This document shows positions 28,712 through 38,080 of a stretch of DNA of 64,000 bases, piece after piece. Under the pieces are notes generated by a model that saw only the letters and a program-made list of their open reading frames with translations, made no database searches and was not told the origin of the DNA. The translations under genes and the position numbers were made by a program. Source of the stretch: Sphingobacterium mizutaii (lineage in GTDB: Bacteria > Bacteroidota > Bacteroidia > Sphingobacteriales > Sphingobacteriaceae); the NCBI RefSeq assembly GCF_900187125.1, contig NZ_LT906468.1, forward strand, positions 1,302,001 through 1,366,000, given 5' to 3'. The stretch's first letter is position 1; each line of letters opens with the position of its first letter.

Positions 28712-30865
28712 ATGGGATATATAATAAAGATACCATTAAATCGGATTGGGTATGACTTCATACCCGCCGATTATCTACCAAAGGGAAAAGACGAATACTA
28801 CCTTCGTTTTCAACAAAACAAATCCAACAAGAAATATAGAAACCTGACTGAAGAAGAGGTCCGCATCCTCGAGCTCAATCATAATGAATCTACCGATTGG
28901 AATGATGTCCTCGTCACGGATAAATTTCTTCCGAAGCAGATCAAAAGGTCCAAATTCTTTGGCTTGGTGCGTATTGGCGATATGGAAGAGGTTTACCTAG
29001 AGTATCGTGATATCCGCTTGCCGGTCGGAATCTACAACTCCCAGATCATTTCATGTGATCTAGGGGATTGTGTAGCCTTGCATCAGGTCCGTTATATTGC
29101 TCATTTCATCGTTGGTAACGAGGTGATCCTGCTCAATGTAAATGAAATGGAAACCAGCTCGAATGCTAAATTCGGTAATGGTATCCTGAAAGCGGGTGAC
29201 CCTGACACAAGCCGGATCTTTCTTGAGCTATGTAATGAGAATGGCGGACGTTCGGTCCTTCCATTTGATGGCATGCAGGCCGCTGACGTCTATTTATGGA
29301 CTCGCAATCGACAGGATAAAGATTTACAACAACGCTTCTTTGATATCACCAATGCGAAATTCAATGATATCAGAGGCTATTACAGTGAGATCGGCGATCG
29401 TACCGTAATCAAGAACTCCCATACCTTCAAAAACGTTAAGATTGGTTCTGATGCTTATATCAAAGGGATCAGTAAACTGAAAAACGTGACGATCAACTCC
29501 ACTGCGGAGGCCTATACCCAAATCGGTGAGGGTTGTGAGCTGGTTAACGGGATTATTGGCTATGGCTGTAGGGTGTTCTACGGAGTGAAGGCAGTCCGTT
29601 TTATCTTATCTTCCTATTCGCAGTTGAAATATGGCGCCAGATTGATCAACTCTTTCTTGGGCGACAATTCTACCATCTCCTGTTGTGAGGTCCTTAATTC
29701 GCTTATTTTCCCTGCGCACGAGCAGCACCATAATAACTCCTTCCTATGTGCGGCCTTGATCAAAGGTCAGAGCAATATGGCCGCGGGTGCTACGGTTGGA
29801 TCCAACCATAACTCAAGAGGTGCAGATGGAGAGATTATCGCAGGTCGTGGTTTTTGGCCAGGACTATGCGTAAGCTTAAAGCACAATTCCAAATTCGCGT
29901 CTTACACCCTGATTGTAAAAGGCGATTTCTTACATGAACTGGATATCAAATTCCCGTTTTCGTTGGTGAGCAATGATGTCACCCATGATCGCTTGATTAT
30001 CGTTCCGGGCTATTGGTTTATGTACAATATGTATGCATTGATGCGTAATACCAATAAGTTCATCAGTCGTGATAAGCGTTCTTTCAAGAACCAGTATTTC
30101 GAGTATGATATCTTGGCACCGGATACCGTCAATGAGATCTTTACAGGAATCAAGGAAATTGAGAACGCTGTAAGCAAATCCCTGAATACCGAAAATCCAC
30201 TAGAATGGTTGAACAGTAAAGACAAAGCAGCCGAGGAAATCTTCTTGGACAATGCCGAGTTCTCTAAGCGCAAGGCGGTTCTATTGAAGCCAAAAGAAGC
30301 TTATCAATTATTCAAGAAGTTGGTTCGTTATTATGCGATCTGCCAGGTATTGGAGCATGTTGATCCAAAGGAATTCAAAGATAGCATCCAGACCTTGACC
30401 GAATCCGACTTGAAGCGGGAGGAATTTGAAAATGTAGGCAGCCAATTGGTTCCAGTAAGTAAATTGGACCAGCTCCTACAGGACTTGAAAGACAAGAAAA
30501 TCAATTCTTGGGATGAGATGCATAGCAATTACCACCGATTGAGCGATAGCTATATCCTTGATAAATTAAAGCATAGCTTGGCTTCTTTACAAGAGGTTAC
30601 CGAAACCGAAACTTCCGACTGGAACGCTGATTTCTGGAGCCATCTTTTTGATGAGGCCTTGGAAACCAAGAAATGGATCTGTGATGAAATCTATAATTCC
30701 AGAAGCAAGGATTACATCAATCCTTTCCGCTTGATGGTCTATGAAAATGAAGAAGAGATGAATGAGGTGGTGGGCCGATTGGAAGACAATAGTTTTATCA
30801 ATCAGCAGAGCGCTGAATTCGCAGGATTCCAAAAGAAAATCCAAGCTTTTAAGGCTCAATTCTAG
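28712..30865 (+). CDS. DUF4954-family left-handed beta-helix protein
   Basis: A 717-residue cytoplasmic protein of the DUF4954 type. Residues about 230-400 contain hexapeptide-like repeats (VKIGSDAYIKGISKLKNVTI, INSFLGDNSTISCCEVLNSL) that predict a left-handed beta-helix as in acyltransferases and nucleotidyl-sugar enzymes, and GATVGSNHNSRGADGEI is a likely active-site loop. The C-terminal third is helical. It is 4 bases after glmS, so it is co-transcribed and probably acts in amino-sugar or envelope precursor metabolism; that role is inference. Confidence 0.75.
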   Translation: MGYIIKIPLNRIGYDFIPADYLPKGKDEYYLRFQQNKSNKKYRNLTEEEVRILELNHNESTDWNDVLVTDKFLPKQIKRSKFFGLVRIGDMEEVYLEYRDIRLPVGIYNSQIISCDLGDCVALHQVRYIAHFIVGNEVILLNVNEMETSSNAKFGNGILKAGDPDTSRIFLELCNENGGRSVLPFDGMQAADVYLWTRNRQDKDLQQRFFDITNAKFNDIRGYYSEIGDRTVIKNSHTFKNVKIGSDAYIKGISKLKNVTINSTAEAYTQIGEGCELVNGIIGYGCRVFYGVKAVRFILSSYSQLKYGARLINSFLGDNSTISCCEVLNSLIFPAHEQHHNNSFLCAALIKGQSNMAAGATVGSNHNSRGADGEIIAGRGFWPGLCVSLKHNSKFASYTLIVKGDFLHELDIKFPFSLVSNDVTHDRLIIVPGYWFMYNMYALMRNTNKFISRDKRSFKNQYFEYDILAPDTVNEIFTGIKEIENAVSKSLNTENPLEWLNSKDKAAEEIFLDNAEFSKRKAVLLKPKEAYQLFKKLVRYYAICQVLEHVDPKEFKDSIQTLTESDLKREEFENVGSQLVPVSKLDQLLQDLKDKKINSWDEMHSNYHRLSDSYILDKLKHSLASLQEVTETETSDWNADFWSHLFDEALETKKWICDEIYNSRSKDYINPFRLMVYENEEEMNEVVGRLEDNSFINQQSAEFAGFQKKIQAFKAQF

Positions 30866-30875
30866 AGCTCGTTAT

Positions 30876-30919
30876 AAAAAGGAAAAGGACCGAATGCATT
30901 TCGGTCCTTTTCCTTTTTT
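30876..30919. terminator. Strong bidirectional terminator
   Basis: A perfect 19-bp stem (30876-30894 and 30899-30917) around the loop TGCA with T-rich ends lies between convergent genes. Confidence 0.92.
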
Positions 30920-30929
30920 ATATTATTTT

Positions 30930-32327
30930 CTAAAATTCTTTAATCTTAATGCTCCTAAATGCAACGGCATCACCATGATCCTGCAAAAGGATATGTCCTT
31001 GTTCCGCCTCGCCAAATTTATCCCAATCTTTGTACTTACTACCGGCTACCAGTTTCCTGAAATCTTCCGAACCTCTCACAAAATCCAACATCTTGAAGCC
31101 ATTTAGGTAATAGGTGACATGATTATCCGGCGTAACCACGATTCTGCCGCGGTTCCATTCCCCAATTGGTTTCCTAGGTCTTGGATTGCGATCCGAAGTG
31201 ATCAAGTCATACAAGGAAGCCAAGGTACGATTGCCATCTTTTCCCAATTTTGCATCGGGATGCAATTCATCATCCAAGATCTGATATTCCGGACCGATGG
31301 CAGAACCTGCTGTTTTTTCGTCTAGGGTTACAAAGTATTTCACGCCTGAATTAGCTCCGGGAGTCAGTTTAAAATCAAAGGAAAGGTCAAAAGCCTTGTA
31401 CTGTTTATCGGTCACGATATCACCACCATTGGTCGATTCTGCGCCATCCGATTTCTGCACTTCAATCAGGCCATTTTCGATCTTCCAACCCTTTTCAGGA
31501 AACTTATCACCACGTGCACTATGCCAGCCTTGGCTATCCTTGCCATTGAACAGCAAGCTATATCCAGCGGCCTTTTCAGCTTCCGACAGGTCATTGGCAC
31601 GGGTATTCACCACATACACATCCTTAGGGAATTCTTGGGGCTTCAGGTCTTTGGTCTGAATGCGGATATTCTTAAAATATACCTTCTTACCATCCAGTGA
31701 ATCTGGAATGGCATGCACCTGTAGTGCAATAAATCCAGCATCATCCAAGCTGTCTACCACAAAAGCTGCTGGTACACCATTCACCCAAGTCCTGGTTTCA
31801 TTGCCGATGGCCTCGATCCGGTAGTGGTTGAATTCATTCGGTTTATATGCTGTTTTCGCATTCGGGTTTAGGTCCAATGGGTACAGCCATTCTCTACGGC
31901 CTTCATCATAGATTCCCCCGGTCCAAGCTCTAGCAGTTGGATCGATGTCCATTTGGCGACCATAGACCCTTCCAGCGCCGTTGTTGGCGGTTGAATCAAA
32001 ATGGCTTCGGGTCTGAACACCCGAATTGGTGGTGCTGCCTTCCAGTTTGACATCCAGTTCCAATATAAAATCGCCATATTCCTTATCCGTTACCAAAAAG
32101 GAATTTGGCGTACCCTTAGTCATTACTCCAACGATCGCATCATCTTCAACGTGATAATCTGCCTTTCCAGCCAAAGGCTTCCAGCCGTTCAGGTCCTTGC
32201 CATTGAACAGGTTTTCCCATCCATCCGCACTTTTATTTGCTTGCTGGCAGGAAATTGTCAATGAACTCAATAGAAGAAGGCCGAATGTGGATTTAAAAAC
32301 AGATTTCAAATAGGTATTTCTCATCAT
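30930..32327 (-). CDS. Tandem DUF1080 (3-keto-disaccharide hydrolase-like) lipoprotein
   Basis: A 465-residue lipoprotein (signal ending LSSLTISC) with two DUF1080 concanavalin-like domains. The first begins WENLFNGKDLNGWKPLAGKA and the second YSLLFNGKDSQGWHSARGDK; both contain the NSGV segment (TNSGVQTRSHFD, GANSGVKYFVTL) and end in the second domain with ILLQDHGDAVAFRSIKIKEF. DUF1080 proteins hydrolyse 3-keto-glycosides, and the adjacent Gfo/Idh/MocA dehydrogenase gene fits. Start may be the ATG at 32327 or the next codon. Confidence 0.87.
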   Translation of the reverse strand: MMRNTYLKSVFKSTFGLLLLSSLTISCQQANKSADGWENLFNGKDLNGWKPLAGKADYHVEDDAIVGVMTKGTPNSFLVTDKEYGDFILELDVKLEGSTTNSGVQTRSHFDSTANNGAGRVYGRQMDIDPTARAWTGGIYDEGRREWLYPLDLNPNAKTAYKPNEFNHYRIEAIGNETRTWVNGVPAAFVVDSLDDAGFIALQVHAIPDSLDGKKVYFKNIRIQTKDLKPQEFPKDVYVVNTRANDLSEAEKAAGYSLLFNGKDSQGWHSARGDKFPEKGWKIENGLIEVQKSDGAESTNGGDIVTDKQYKAFDLSFDFKLTPGANSGVKYFVTLDEKTAGSAIGPEYQILDDELHPDAKLGKDGNRTLASLYDLITSDRNPRPRKPIGEWNRGRIVVTPDNHVTYYLNGFKMLDFVRGSEDFRKLVAGSKYKDWDKFGEAEQGHILLQDHGDAVAFRSIKIKEF

Positions 32328-32448
32328 AATATGTCTTTATTGTAACAGGTTTATGGATTAATGTCCAATAAGGTGACTGAAATTAGGATTTTTTTTTAAT
32401 TTTAAGCTAATCATTCATGTAACATTCGTAAACCTAAACATATTACAG

Positions 32449-33864
32449 ATGAATCATCATTTTTCAAGAAGAAGTTTTTTAAAGAAATCCATTATCGCTG
32501 GAGGAGCCTTGACGATGGCTAGCAGTCCGTTGGGAAATATCTTGATGGCCAAGCCAAATGAACGGGTCAACTTGGCGGCAATAGGGATCGGAAATAGAGG
32601 TGGAGAAATCCTGATGGATCTGTATAAAACGGGTTTATGTAATATTGTTGCACTATGTGATGTGGACATGGGGGCTAAACATACAGAAGCTGCCATCAAG
32701 CAATTTCCGGATGTTCCACGTTTTCAGGACTTCCGCCAGATGTTCGATAAGATGGGTAACCAGATCGATGCGGTGACGGTAGGAGTGCCAGATTTTTCCC
32801 ATTTCCCGATCACTATGATGGCGCTGGACCTTGGAAAACATGTGTACGTGGAAAAACCGATGGCCCGTACCTTTTTGGAGGTGGAGCTGATGATGGAAAA
32901 AGCTAGGAAGAACCCAAAATTGGCAACCCAGATGGGTAACCAAGGACACTCCGATGCCAATTACTTCCAGTACAAGGCATGGACCGAGGCGGGGATCATC
33001 AAGGATGTCACCCAGATCGTCGGCCACATGAATATGCCGCGCAGATGGCATGGATGGGATGTCAATATCAAGAATTTCCCGCCAGCGGAGCCAATTCCAA
33101 GCACCATTGATTGGGATCTTTGGCAAATGCAGACCATCGGACATAATTACAACAAAGACTTTATCAATGGGCAATGGCGTTGCTGGTTCGATTTCGGAAT
33201 GGGAGCCTTAGGCGATTGGGGTGCACATATCCTCGATACTTCCCATGAATTCCTGAAATTGGGCCTTCCGACAGAGGTAGGAGCAGAGATGCTGGAAGGG
33301 CATAATTCCTTCTTCTTCCCGATGTCATCCACCTTAAAATTCAGCTTCCCTAAACGCAAGGGCATGCCAGCCTTGGATATCATGTGGTATGATGGCATCA
33401 ATAACTTGCCTCCAATTCCAGAAGGATATGGCGTATCGGGTCTAGATCCGAATATTCCGCCACCAAGTACCGGAAACCTGGAGCCTGCCAAATTAAACCC
33501 TGGAAAGATCATTTACGGAAAAGACCTTACCTTTAAAGGAGGATCACATGGCAGTACCTTATCGATTATTCCAGAACAAAAGGCAAAGGATATCGCAAAT
33601 AAACTACCAGTAGTTCCGGAATCACCTTCCAATCACTTTGCAAACTTCCTGAAGGCTTGTAAAGGCGAGGAAAAGACACGTTCGCCGTTTGAAATCGCAG
33701 GTCCATTGAGCCAAGTTTTCTGCCTTGGGGTGATCGCACAGCGCTTGAACGGAAAATTTAAGTTCGATCCTGTCAAAAAAGAGATTACAAATGATAAATT
33801 TGCAAATGCACTCTTGATCGGACCGCCACCTAGAACCGGTTTCGAACAATACTATAAAGTTTAA
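32449..33864 (+). CDS. Gfo/Idh/MocA-family oxidoreductase, Tat-exported
   Basis: A 471-residue NAD(P)-type dehydrogenase. It starts with a twin-arginine signal (MNHHFSRRSFLKKSIIAGGA), then a Rossmann domain (VNLAAIGIGNRGGEILMDLY) and the catalytic EKP motif in GKHVYVEKPMART. The C-terminal domain contains LGDWGAHILDT and the conserved RCWFDFGMG. Exported Gfo/Idh/MocA proteins carry out the C3 oxidation of sugars in the 3-keto-glycoside pathway, and this one lies between two DUF1080 genes. It starts 121 bp from the divergent DUF1080 gene. Confidence 0.88.
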   Translation: MNHHFSRRSFLKKSIIAGGALTMASSPLGNILMAKPNERVNLAAIGIGNRGGEILMDLYKTGLCNIVALCDVDMGAKHTEAAIKQFPDVPRFQDFRQMFDKMGNQIDAVTVGVPDFSHFPITMMALDLGKHVYVEKPMARTFLEVELMMEKARKNPKLATQMGNQGHSDANYFQYKAWTEAGIIKDVTQIVGHMNMPRRWHGWDVNIKNFPPAEPIPSTIDWDLWQMQTIGHNYNKDFINGQWRCWFDFGMGALGDWGAHILDTSHEFLKLGLPTEVGAEMLEGHNSFFFPMSSTLKFSFPKRKGMPALDIMWYDGINNLPPIPEGYGVSGLDPNIPPPSTGNLEPAKLNPGKIIYGKDLTFKGGSHGSTLSIIPEQKAKDIANKLPVVPESPSNHFANFLKACKGEEKTRSPFEIAGPLSQVFCLGVIAQRLNGKFKFDPVKKEITNDKFANALLIGPPPRTGFEQYYKV

Positions 33865-33891
33865 AATAATAATCAATCAAATACATTAAAG

Positions 33892-34911
33892 ATGATCAAA
33901 CAACTTGCTTACGGTTTAGCTTTCACCAGTATTCTTGGATTAGGCTTGACTTCGTGCCAAAACGGTAACTCGGATAAAGCAGACAATCAAGACAAAAAAG
34001 AAGAAGTGGAACACAACCCTGCATCTCAAACCATCCCAGAAGAATCTAAAGACCTATTGGGTCGTTGGGACTTGAACGTAGACAAGAATGGCAAACAAGT
34101 GCCTTCTTGGATTGAAATCAAATTATCTGGATTCACTACCTTGGTAGGGTACTGGGTAGGAGATAGCGGCAGTAGCAGACCCATCTCCCATATCAAACTT
34201 CAAGATGGCAAGTTCTCCTTTGCTATCCCACCACAATGGGAAGGTGGCACTGGTGATATTACGATTGAAGGCGAATTGGCAGGTGCTGAAATCAAAGGTA
34301 CCATCACCAACAATAATGGTGAGAAATATACTTTCACTGGTACAAAAGCACCTTACCTGAACCGCACGGCTGAACCTACTTGGGGCAAACCTGTGGAATT
34401 GTTCAATGGAAAAGACCTGACCGGTTGGAAACCATCAAACGATAAGAACAAATGGGTGGTTAAGGATGGCATTTTGACCAATGAAGATGCTGGTGCAAAC
34501 CTGATCACTGAAAAATCTTTCGAGGACTTTAAATTGAACCTAGAGTTCAAATACCCTGAAGGAAGTAACTCTGGTGTTTACCTAAGAGGTCGTTATGAAG
34601 TTCAGATCGAAGACTCGCCAAAAGATAGACATCCTGGAAACCTTTATTTCGGCGCTATCTACGGATTCTTGACGCCAAACGCGATGGTGACCAATGGTCC
34701 TAATGAATGGAACAATATGGAAATCACACTTGTAGGCCGTTTGGTTACGGTGGCTATCAATGGCAAAACAGTGATTGACAAACAAGAAATCCCTGGAATC
34801 ACTGGTGGTGCGCTTGATTCAAAAGAAGGTGAACCAGGACCACTTTATATCCAAGGTGACCATGGACCGATTGAATTTAGGAAAATTACGATTACGGAAG
34901 GGGTTAAATAG
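33892..34911 (+). CDS. DUF1080 (3-keto-disaccharide hydrolase-like) lipoprotein
   Basis: A 339-residue lipoprotein (signal ending LGLGLTSC). Residues about 50-150 are a beta-sandwich-like N-terminal region (LGRWDLNVDKNGKQVPSWIE) and residues 160-339 are a DUF1080 domain with ELFNGKDLTGWKPSNDKNKW, EGSNSGVYLRGRYEVQIEDS and YIQGDHGPIEFRKITI. It begins 27 bases after the Gfo/Idh/MocA gene and forms an operon with it. The stop codon overlaps the first unit of a heptad repeat. Confidence 0.87.
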   Translation: MIKQLAYGLAFTSILGLGLTSCQNGNSDKADNQDKKEEVEHNPASQTIPEESKDLLGRWDLNVDKNGKQVPSWIEIKLSGFTTLVGYWVGDSGSSRPISHIKLQDGKFSFAIPPQWEGGTGDITIEGELAGAEIKGTITNNNGEKYTFTGTKAPYLNRTAEPTWGKPVELFNGKDLTGWKPSNDKNKWVVKDGILTNEDAGANLITEKSFEDFKLNLEFKYPEGSNSGVYLRGRYEVQIEDSPKDRHPGNLYFGAIYGFLTPNAMVTNGPNEWNNMEITLVGRLVTVAINGKTVIDKQEIPGITGGALDSKEGEPGPLYIQGDHGPIEFRKITITEGVK

Positions 34912-34942
34912 TATTTAGTATTAAGTATTTAGTATTTAGACC
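34910..34942 (+). repeat. Heptad repeat 4 x AGTATTW followed by AGACC
   Basis: Four 7-base units (34910-34937) then AGACC. The same structure is at 38276-38308; variants at 36734 and 45378. Confidence 0.8.
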
Positions 34943-34978
34943 TATGTCTCTTTGACAGTCTGAAAATATAATAATGAA

Positions 34979-35010
34979 GGAGCTTGCTAGGATTTGCAGG
35001 CTCCTTTTTT
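34979..35010 (+). terminator. Terminator of the Gfo/DUF1080 operon
   Basis: GGAGCTTGC (34979-34987) pairs with GCAGGCTCC (34996-35004) with one mismatch, followed by TTTTTT. Confidence 0.8.
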
Positions 35011-35081
35011 GCTTTATGGTTCTTGGATAGAATTTTGGCTGAAAAATCTTTGAAATCGGGGAGATTTTGGGATTATTTATG

Positions 35082-35240
35082 GGGTCTTATTCGAGACTCA
35101 TTCGAGGCATATTCGGAAAATTCCATGCTGGCTAAAATTTTATTCAGGTCATATTCGAATGATCCTCGAAGCATTCTCGAAGATGCCTCGAATGAAGTCC
35201 ATTAATATGCTTGGAAATTATCGGTTTTCCTGGATAGAAT
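35082..35240 (+). repeat. Dispersed TTCGA-rich palindromic repeat, copy 2
   Basis: Inverted arms GACTCATTCGAGGCAT (about 35095-35110) and ATGCCTCGAATGAAGTC (35183-35199), similar to copy 1 at 3484-3600. Part of the 416-bp gap 34912-35327; the remainder of that gap is the promoter side of the next gene. Confidence 0.6.
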
Positions 35241-35327
35241 TATTCTCTACTAAATTGATTTGTCCAAACAGTATTTTGTATCTTTTGTTGTTTAGGTAGG
35301 TGCTGGTAAATCCTGCAACAAATTCGA

Positions 35328-36434
35328 ATGATGATGAAAACTTTACCCTTATATATCCTATTAGCTGTTTCCTTTATTTTCAATGCTATGGCCCAAAACC
35401 AAGATCCTAATCTGCAGGTGGTAGCTTCCTTTGGGAAGTCGCAACCCATCGGTGTCTCCGTTTCTTCTGATAACCGAGTATTTGTTTCCTTTCCGCATAA
35501 GGATCCCTATCTATTTGGATTGACCGAGATCGTCAATGGCGAACGCAAAGCCTTTCCAAATGCAGAATGGAATGCTGTGGAAGGCGACTATAAGGAGCAT
35601 TTTGTCAATGTGCAAGATATCTATGTGGATACCGATGATCAATTGTGGGTTTTAGATTCCAAACCTGCTCCTTCAGGTTCCATCTTTGGAAAAGAGGGGG
35701 GAAGCGATAAGAAAGAAGGTCAGTTTAAGCTGGTCCAGATAGATTTGAAGAGCAATCAGGTAAAGCAAATATTTACGTTTGATGATTTGGACAAGAGTAA
35801 ATCGGGATTGAATGATGTTCGTGTCGATACTGATAAGAAATTGGCTTACCTATCCGATCCTGGCCAAGCCTCCATTATTGTGCTAGATCTCAAGACCGGG
35901 AAAAGTAGAAAGATCCTGAGCAATAGCAAATATACCTTGGCAAATGCAGATGTGGTACTAACTTATCATGGAAAGGAGATGCGGGATAAGGATGCTAATC
36001 CATTCAGATCAAATGTCAATGGTATTGCACTGACTAAGGACAATAAGTGGTTTTATTTTAAACCGATCAATGCGATGAACTTGTATAGGATTGAAACCAA
36101 GTATCTAGCAGATGCAAGTCTGACTGATGAAGCCCTAAAATCCAAGGTGGAAGACATGGGCGAAGTTGGGATCACGCATGGACTTGTTGCTGATCATGAA
36201 GGAAATATCTATTTGACGACCTCTCTTGATTATTCCATTCGCAGATTGACCCCCGAGGGCAAACTGGAAATCGTGGTTCAAGATCCACGTTTGATATGGC
36301 CGGATTCCTTAGGCGTTGGTTCGGATGGATACCTGTATTTTTCTTGTGCACAAATGCAGTTGTTGCCGCAATGGAATGATGTGAAAGACTTGGTACAATA
36401 TCCTTATGAGGTCTACCGGGTCAAGGTCTTATAG
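35328..36434 (+). CDS. Major royal jelly/yellow-family secreted beta-propeller
   Basis: A 368-residue secreted protein with a signal peptide (MMMKTLPLYILLAVSFIFNA, cleavage near AMAQ). The propeller signatures of the yellow/MRJP family are visible: NVQDIYVDTDDQLWVLDSK, SGLNDVRVDTDKKLAYLSDP, NGIALTKDNKWFYFKPI and RLIWPDSLGVGSDGYLYFSC. Bacterial members are of unknown function; lactonase-like chemistry as in SMP-30 is possible but the metal ligands were not checked. The start is one of three consecutive ATGs. Confidence 0.82.
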   Translation: MMMKTLPLYILLAVSFIFNAMAQNQDPNLQVVASFGKSQPIGVSVSSDNRVFVSFPHKDPYLFGLTEIVNGERKAFPNAEWNAVEGDYKEHFVNVQDIYVDTDDQLWVLDSKPAPSGSIFGKEGGSDKKEGQFKLVQIDLKSNQVKQIFTFDDLDKSKSGLNDVRVDTDKKLAYLSDPGQASIIVLDLKTGKSRKILSNSKYTLANADVVLTYHGKEMRDKDANPFRSNVNGIALTKDNKWFYFKPINAMNLYRIETKYLADASLTDEALKSKVEDMGEVGITHGLVADHEGNIYLTTSLDYSIRRLTPEGKLEIVVQDPRLIWPDSLGVGSDGYLYFSCAQMQLLPQWNDVKDLVQYPYEVYRVKVL

Positions 36435-36728
36435 CCCGATTACCACCACTACAATATCTTCATTGGAATAGGAGGGATGGAAATGACTAATGGCATTGGA
36501 TTGCTTGTAGGTCTTCAATTCCTCATAGACCGCGTTTTTAAGCGCTCCTTTGCCTTTTCCATGGATAAACTTGATTTCCGGATATCCCCAATAAATCGCC
36601 GCGTCTAGCTGTTCCCTAAGGTAATCTATCGTTTCTGCCAATAGTTCATCCAGTTCATAGCTGTCCAAATCGGCCAAGAATGCTTCGGCATGCAGGTCGA
36701 CAGTTTTTGGTGGCTTGGGTAGGGACAT
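36429..36728 (-). CDS. Smr domain protein
   Basis: A 99-residue protein that is essentially a single Smr (MutS2 C-terminal) domain: PKTVDLHAEAFLADLDSYEL with the conserved D-x-H (here VDLH), and IKFIHGKGKGALKNAVYEEL with the nucleic-acid-binding HGxG motif. Smr domains bind or nick branched nucleic acid or collided ribosome mRNA. It overlaps the end of the convergent gene by 6 bases. Confidence 0.82.
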   Translation of the reverse strand: MSLPKPPKTVDLHAEAFLADLDSYELDELLAETIDYLREQLDAAIYWGYPEIKFIHGKGKGALKNAVYEELKTYKQSNAISHFHPSYSNEDIVVVVIGL

Positions 36729-36733
36729 TAAAG

Positions 36734-36795
36734 AGTATTTAGTATTTAGTATTTAGTATTTAGATATGAGATGTGAGATATGAGATATGAGATAT
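36734..36795 (-). repeat. Two adjacent heptanucleotide repeat arrays
   Basis: Four AGTATTT units (36734-36761) are followed by four GAGATRT units (36768-36795). Both have a period of 7. The array lies just upstream of the Smr gene. Confidence 0.85.
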
Positions 36796-36874
36796 TTTAT
36801 AGTTCTACAATTTTTTTAATGTTGTTTTATTTCTTATTTCTTATCACTTATTTCTTATGGGGCAAAGTTAAGGA

Positions 36875-37777
36875 TTAATTGATGGATCTGCCGATTAAAC
36901 TTGGTAACATGGCTTTGGCTTCGTCGATTTTTTGTTCTTGAAGGAGTGCTATGTAGGGTTCCAGTTTTTTGTAGGTGGCAGAGTTGGGTGAAAAATCCTT
37001 GAGGTAGCTGTATGCTTCCTGGAAGTAGGGTGAGATCTGCTGACTTTCGATGGCTGGGGTATTGTCCATCCCGATGGTTAGTGTCGTGAAGTATTTCTCG
37101 TATTCTTTCTGTGCTTTTTCGCCTGCGACTGTGCCTTTGGTCTTATTGGCGAAATCTTCATACCAGATCGTTCGCTGAACCAATGACTGGAACGGGATCG
37201 CGATGGCTGCATCGTCTGCATATCCTTCCATATTATCACGTCCGATCTGTTGCAATAAGATTTCTAGGTCAGAAGTGATATAAGGGTAGAAGTTCTCCTG
37301 GAAATAGATCGGGTTAGCTTCTAGATCGAACATACCTTCTGTTTCGCGAACACGGAAACCGTTGCGGTTGATCTTGTCATAAGCTTGTTCCAGATCACTT
37401 GGAACGGCCGCTTTGCCGCCATCGAATTCAATGTTGACCAATGGGCGGTAGTTTGTTTCATCATCAAAAGCCGAGCGGTGCGCATACATGGATACCTTGT
37501 CGATATAGTCCATGATCAGGGCTACCCCTTTATCATTTTCTGGGCTTTCCTTCTTTTCAAAAAGTTCCTTGAATTTAGAGGTTGCTTTTCCCACGCTTTC
37601 AATGTCTGTGGAGTCGAGGGCCAGGATATAATCCTCCAAGGCCTCCGCTTTGGTCAGGTTGTATTCTTCGGGGTTCTCCACCGTGCTACTGTCGGCGTTT
37701 TGTTGTTCCTTATTATTGGAAACACAGGCCGTCAGGCACAAGGATAAGATCAAGCAATTTCTGAAAATTTTTGTCAT
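36875..37777 (-). CDS. Lipoprotein of unknown function
   Basis: A 300-residue lipoprotein with signal MTKIFRNCLILSLCLTACVS (lipid-modified Cys18). The mature protein is acidic and mostly helical, with no motif I can assign; YPYITSDLEILLQQIGRD and YSYLKDFSPNSATYKKLEPY read as helical-repeat segments. It is isolated, with heptad repeats downstream and tRNA-Pro upstream in the divergent direction. Confidence 0.65.
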   Translation of the reverse strand: MTKIFRNCLILSLCLTACVSNNKEQQNADSSTVENPEEYNLTKAEALEDYILALDSTDIESVGKATSKFKELFEKKESPENDKGVALIMDYIDKVSMYAHRSAFDDETNYRPLVNIEFDGGKAAVPSDLEQAYDKINRNGFRVRETEGMFDLEANPIYFQENFYPYITSDLEILLQQIGRDNMEGYADDAAIAIPFQSLVQRTIWYEDFANKTKGTVAGEKAQKEYEKYFTTLTIGMDNTPAIESQQISPYFQEAYSYLKDFSPNSATYKKLEPYIALLQEQKIDEAKAMLPSLIGRSIN

Positions 37778-37941
37778 AATTTTATTGATAATTATGTGTG
37801 ATGGAAGATGAATTCCACCCCAAATATCGTATTTAAATCCTATTTATAAGTATAAACGTTCAAATGTGGAATAATGTGTCGAGGAAATTTAATTTTATTG
37901 GCATAATAATCAATTGGTTAATTTAATGTTGCTTTTATCAT

Positions 37942-37973
37942 TTGGAAGATTGTGGGGAAAGATTGTATATTTG
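37942..37973 (+). promoter_or_regulatory. tRNA-Pro promoter
   Basis: TTG at 37942-37944, spacing 21, then TATATTTG (exact TAnnTTTG) at 37966-37973, 30 bases before the mature tRNA. Confidence 0.65.
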
Positions 37974-38003
37974 TGCCACACAAGAAAAAATGTGATACCT
38001 TCT

Positions 38004-38077
38004 CGGGGTGTAGCGTAGCCCGGTATCGCGCCACATTTGGGATGTGGAGGTCGTAGGTTCGAATCCTGCCACCCCGA
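38004..38077 (+). tRNA. tRNA-Pro (anticodon UGG)
   Basis: Cloverleaf read by eye: acceptor CGGGGTG/CACCCCG, D arm, anticodon stem CCACA/TGTGG with loop TTTGGGA (anticodon TGG at 38038-38040), T arm GTAGG-TTCGAAT-CCTGC, discriminator A. CCA is not encoded. A terminator follows. This tRNA marks the edge of the accessory region. Confidence 0.95.
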
Positions 38078-38080
38078 CTA

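Noticed and set aside
34984..35205. Open frame of 73 codons downstream of the DUF1080 operon
   Set aside because: Composed of a terminator and a dispersed repeat.
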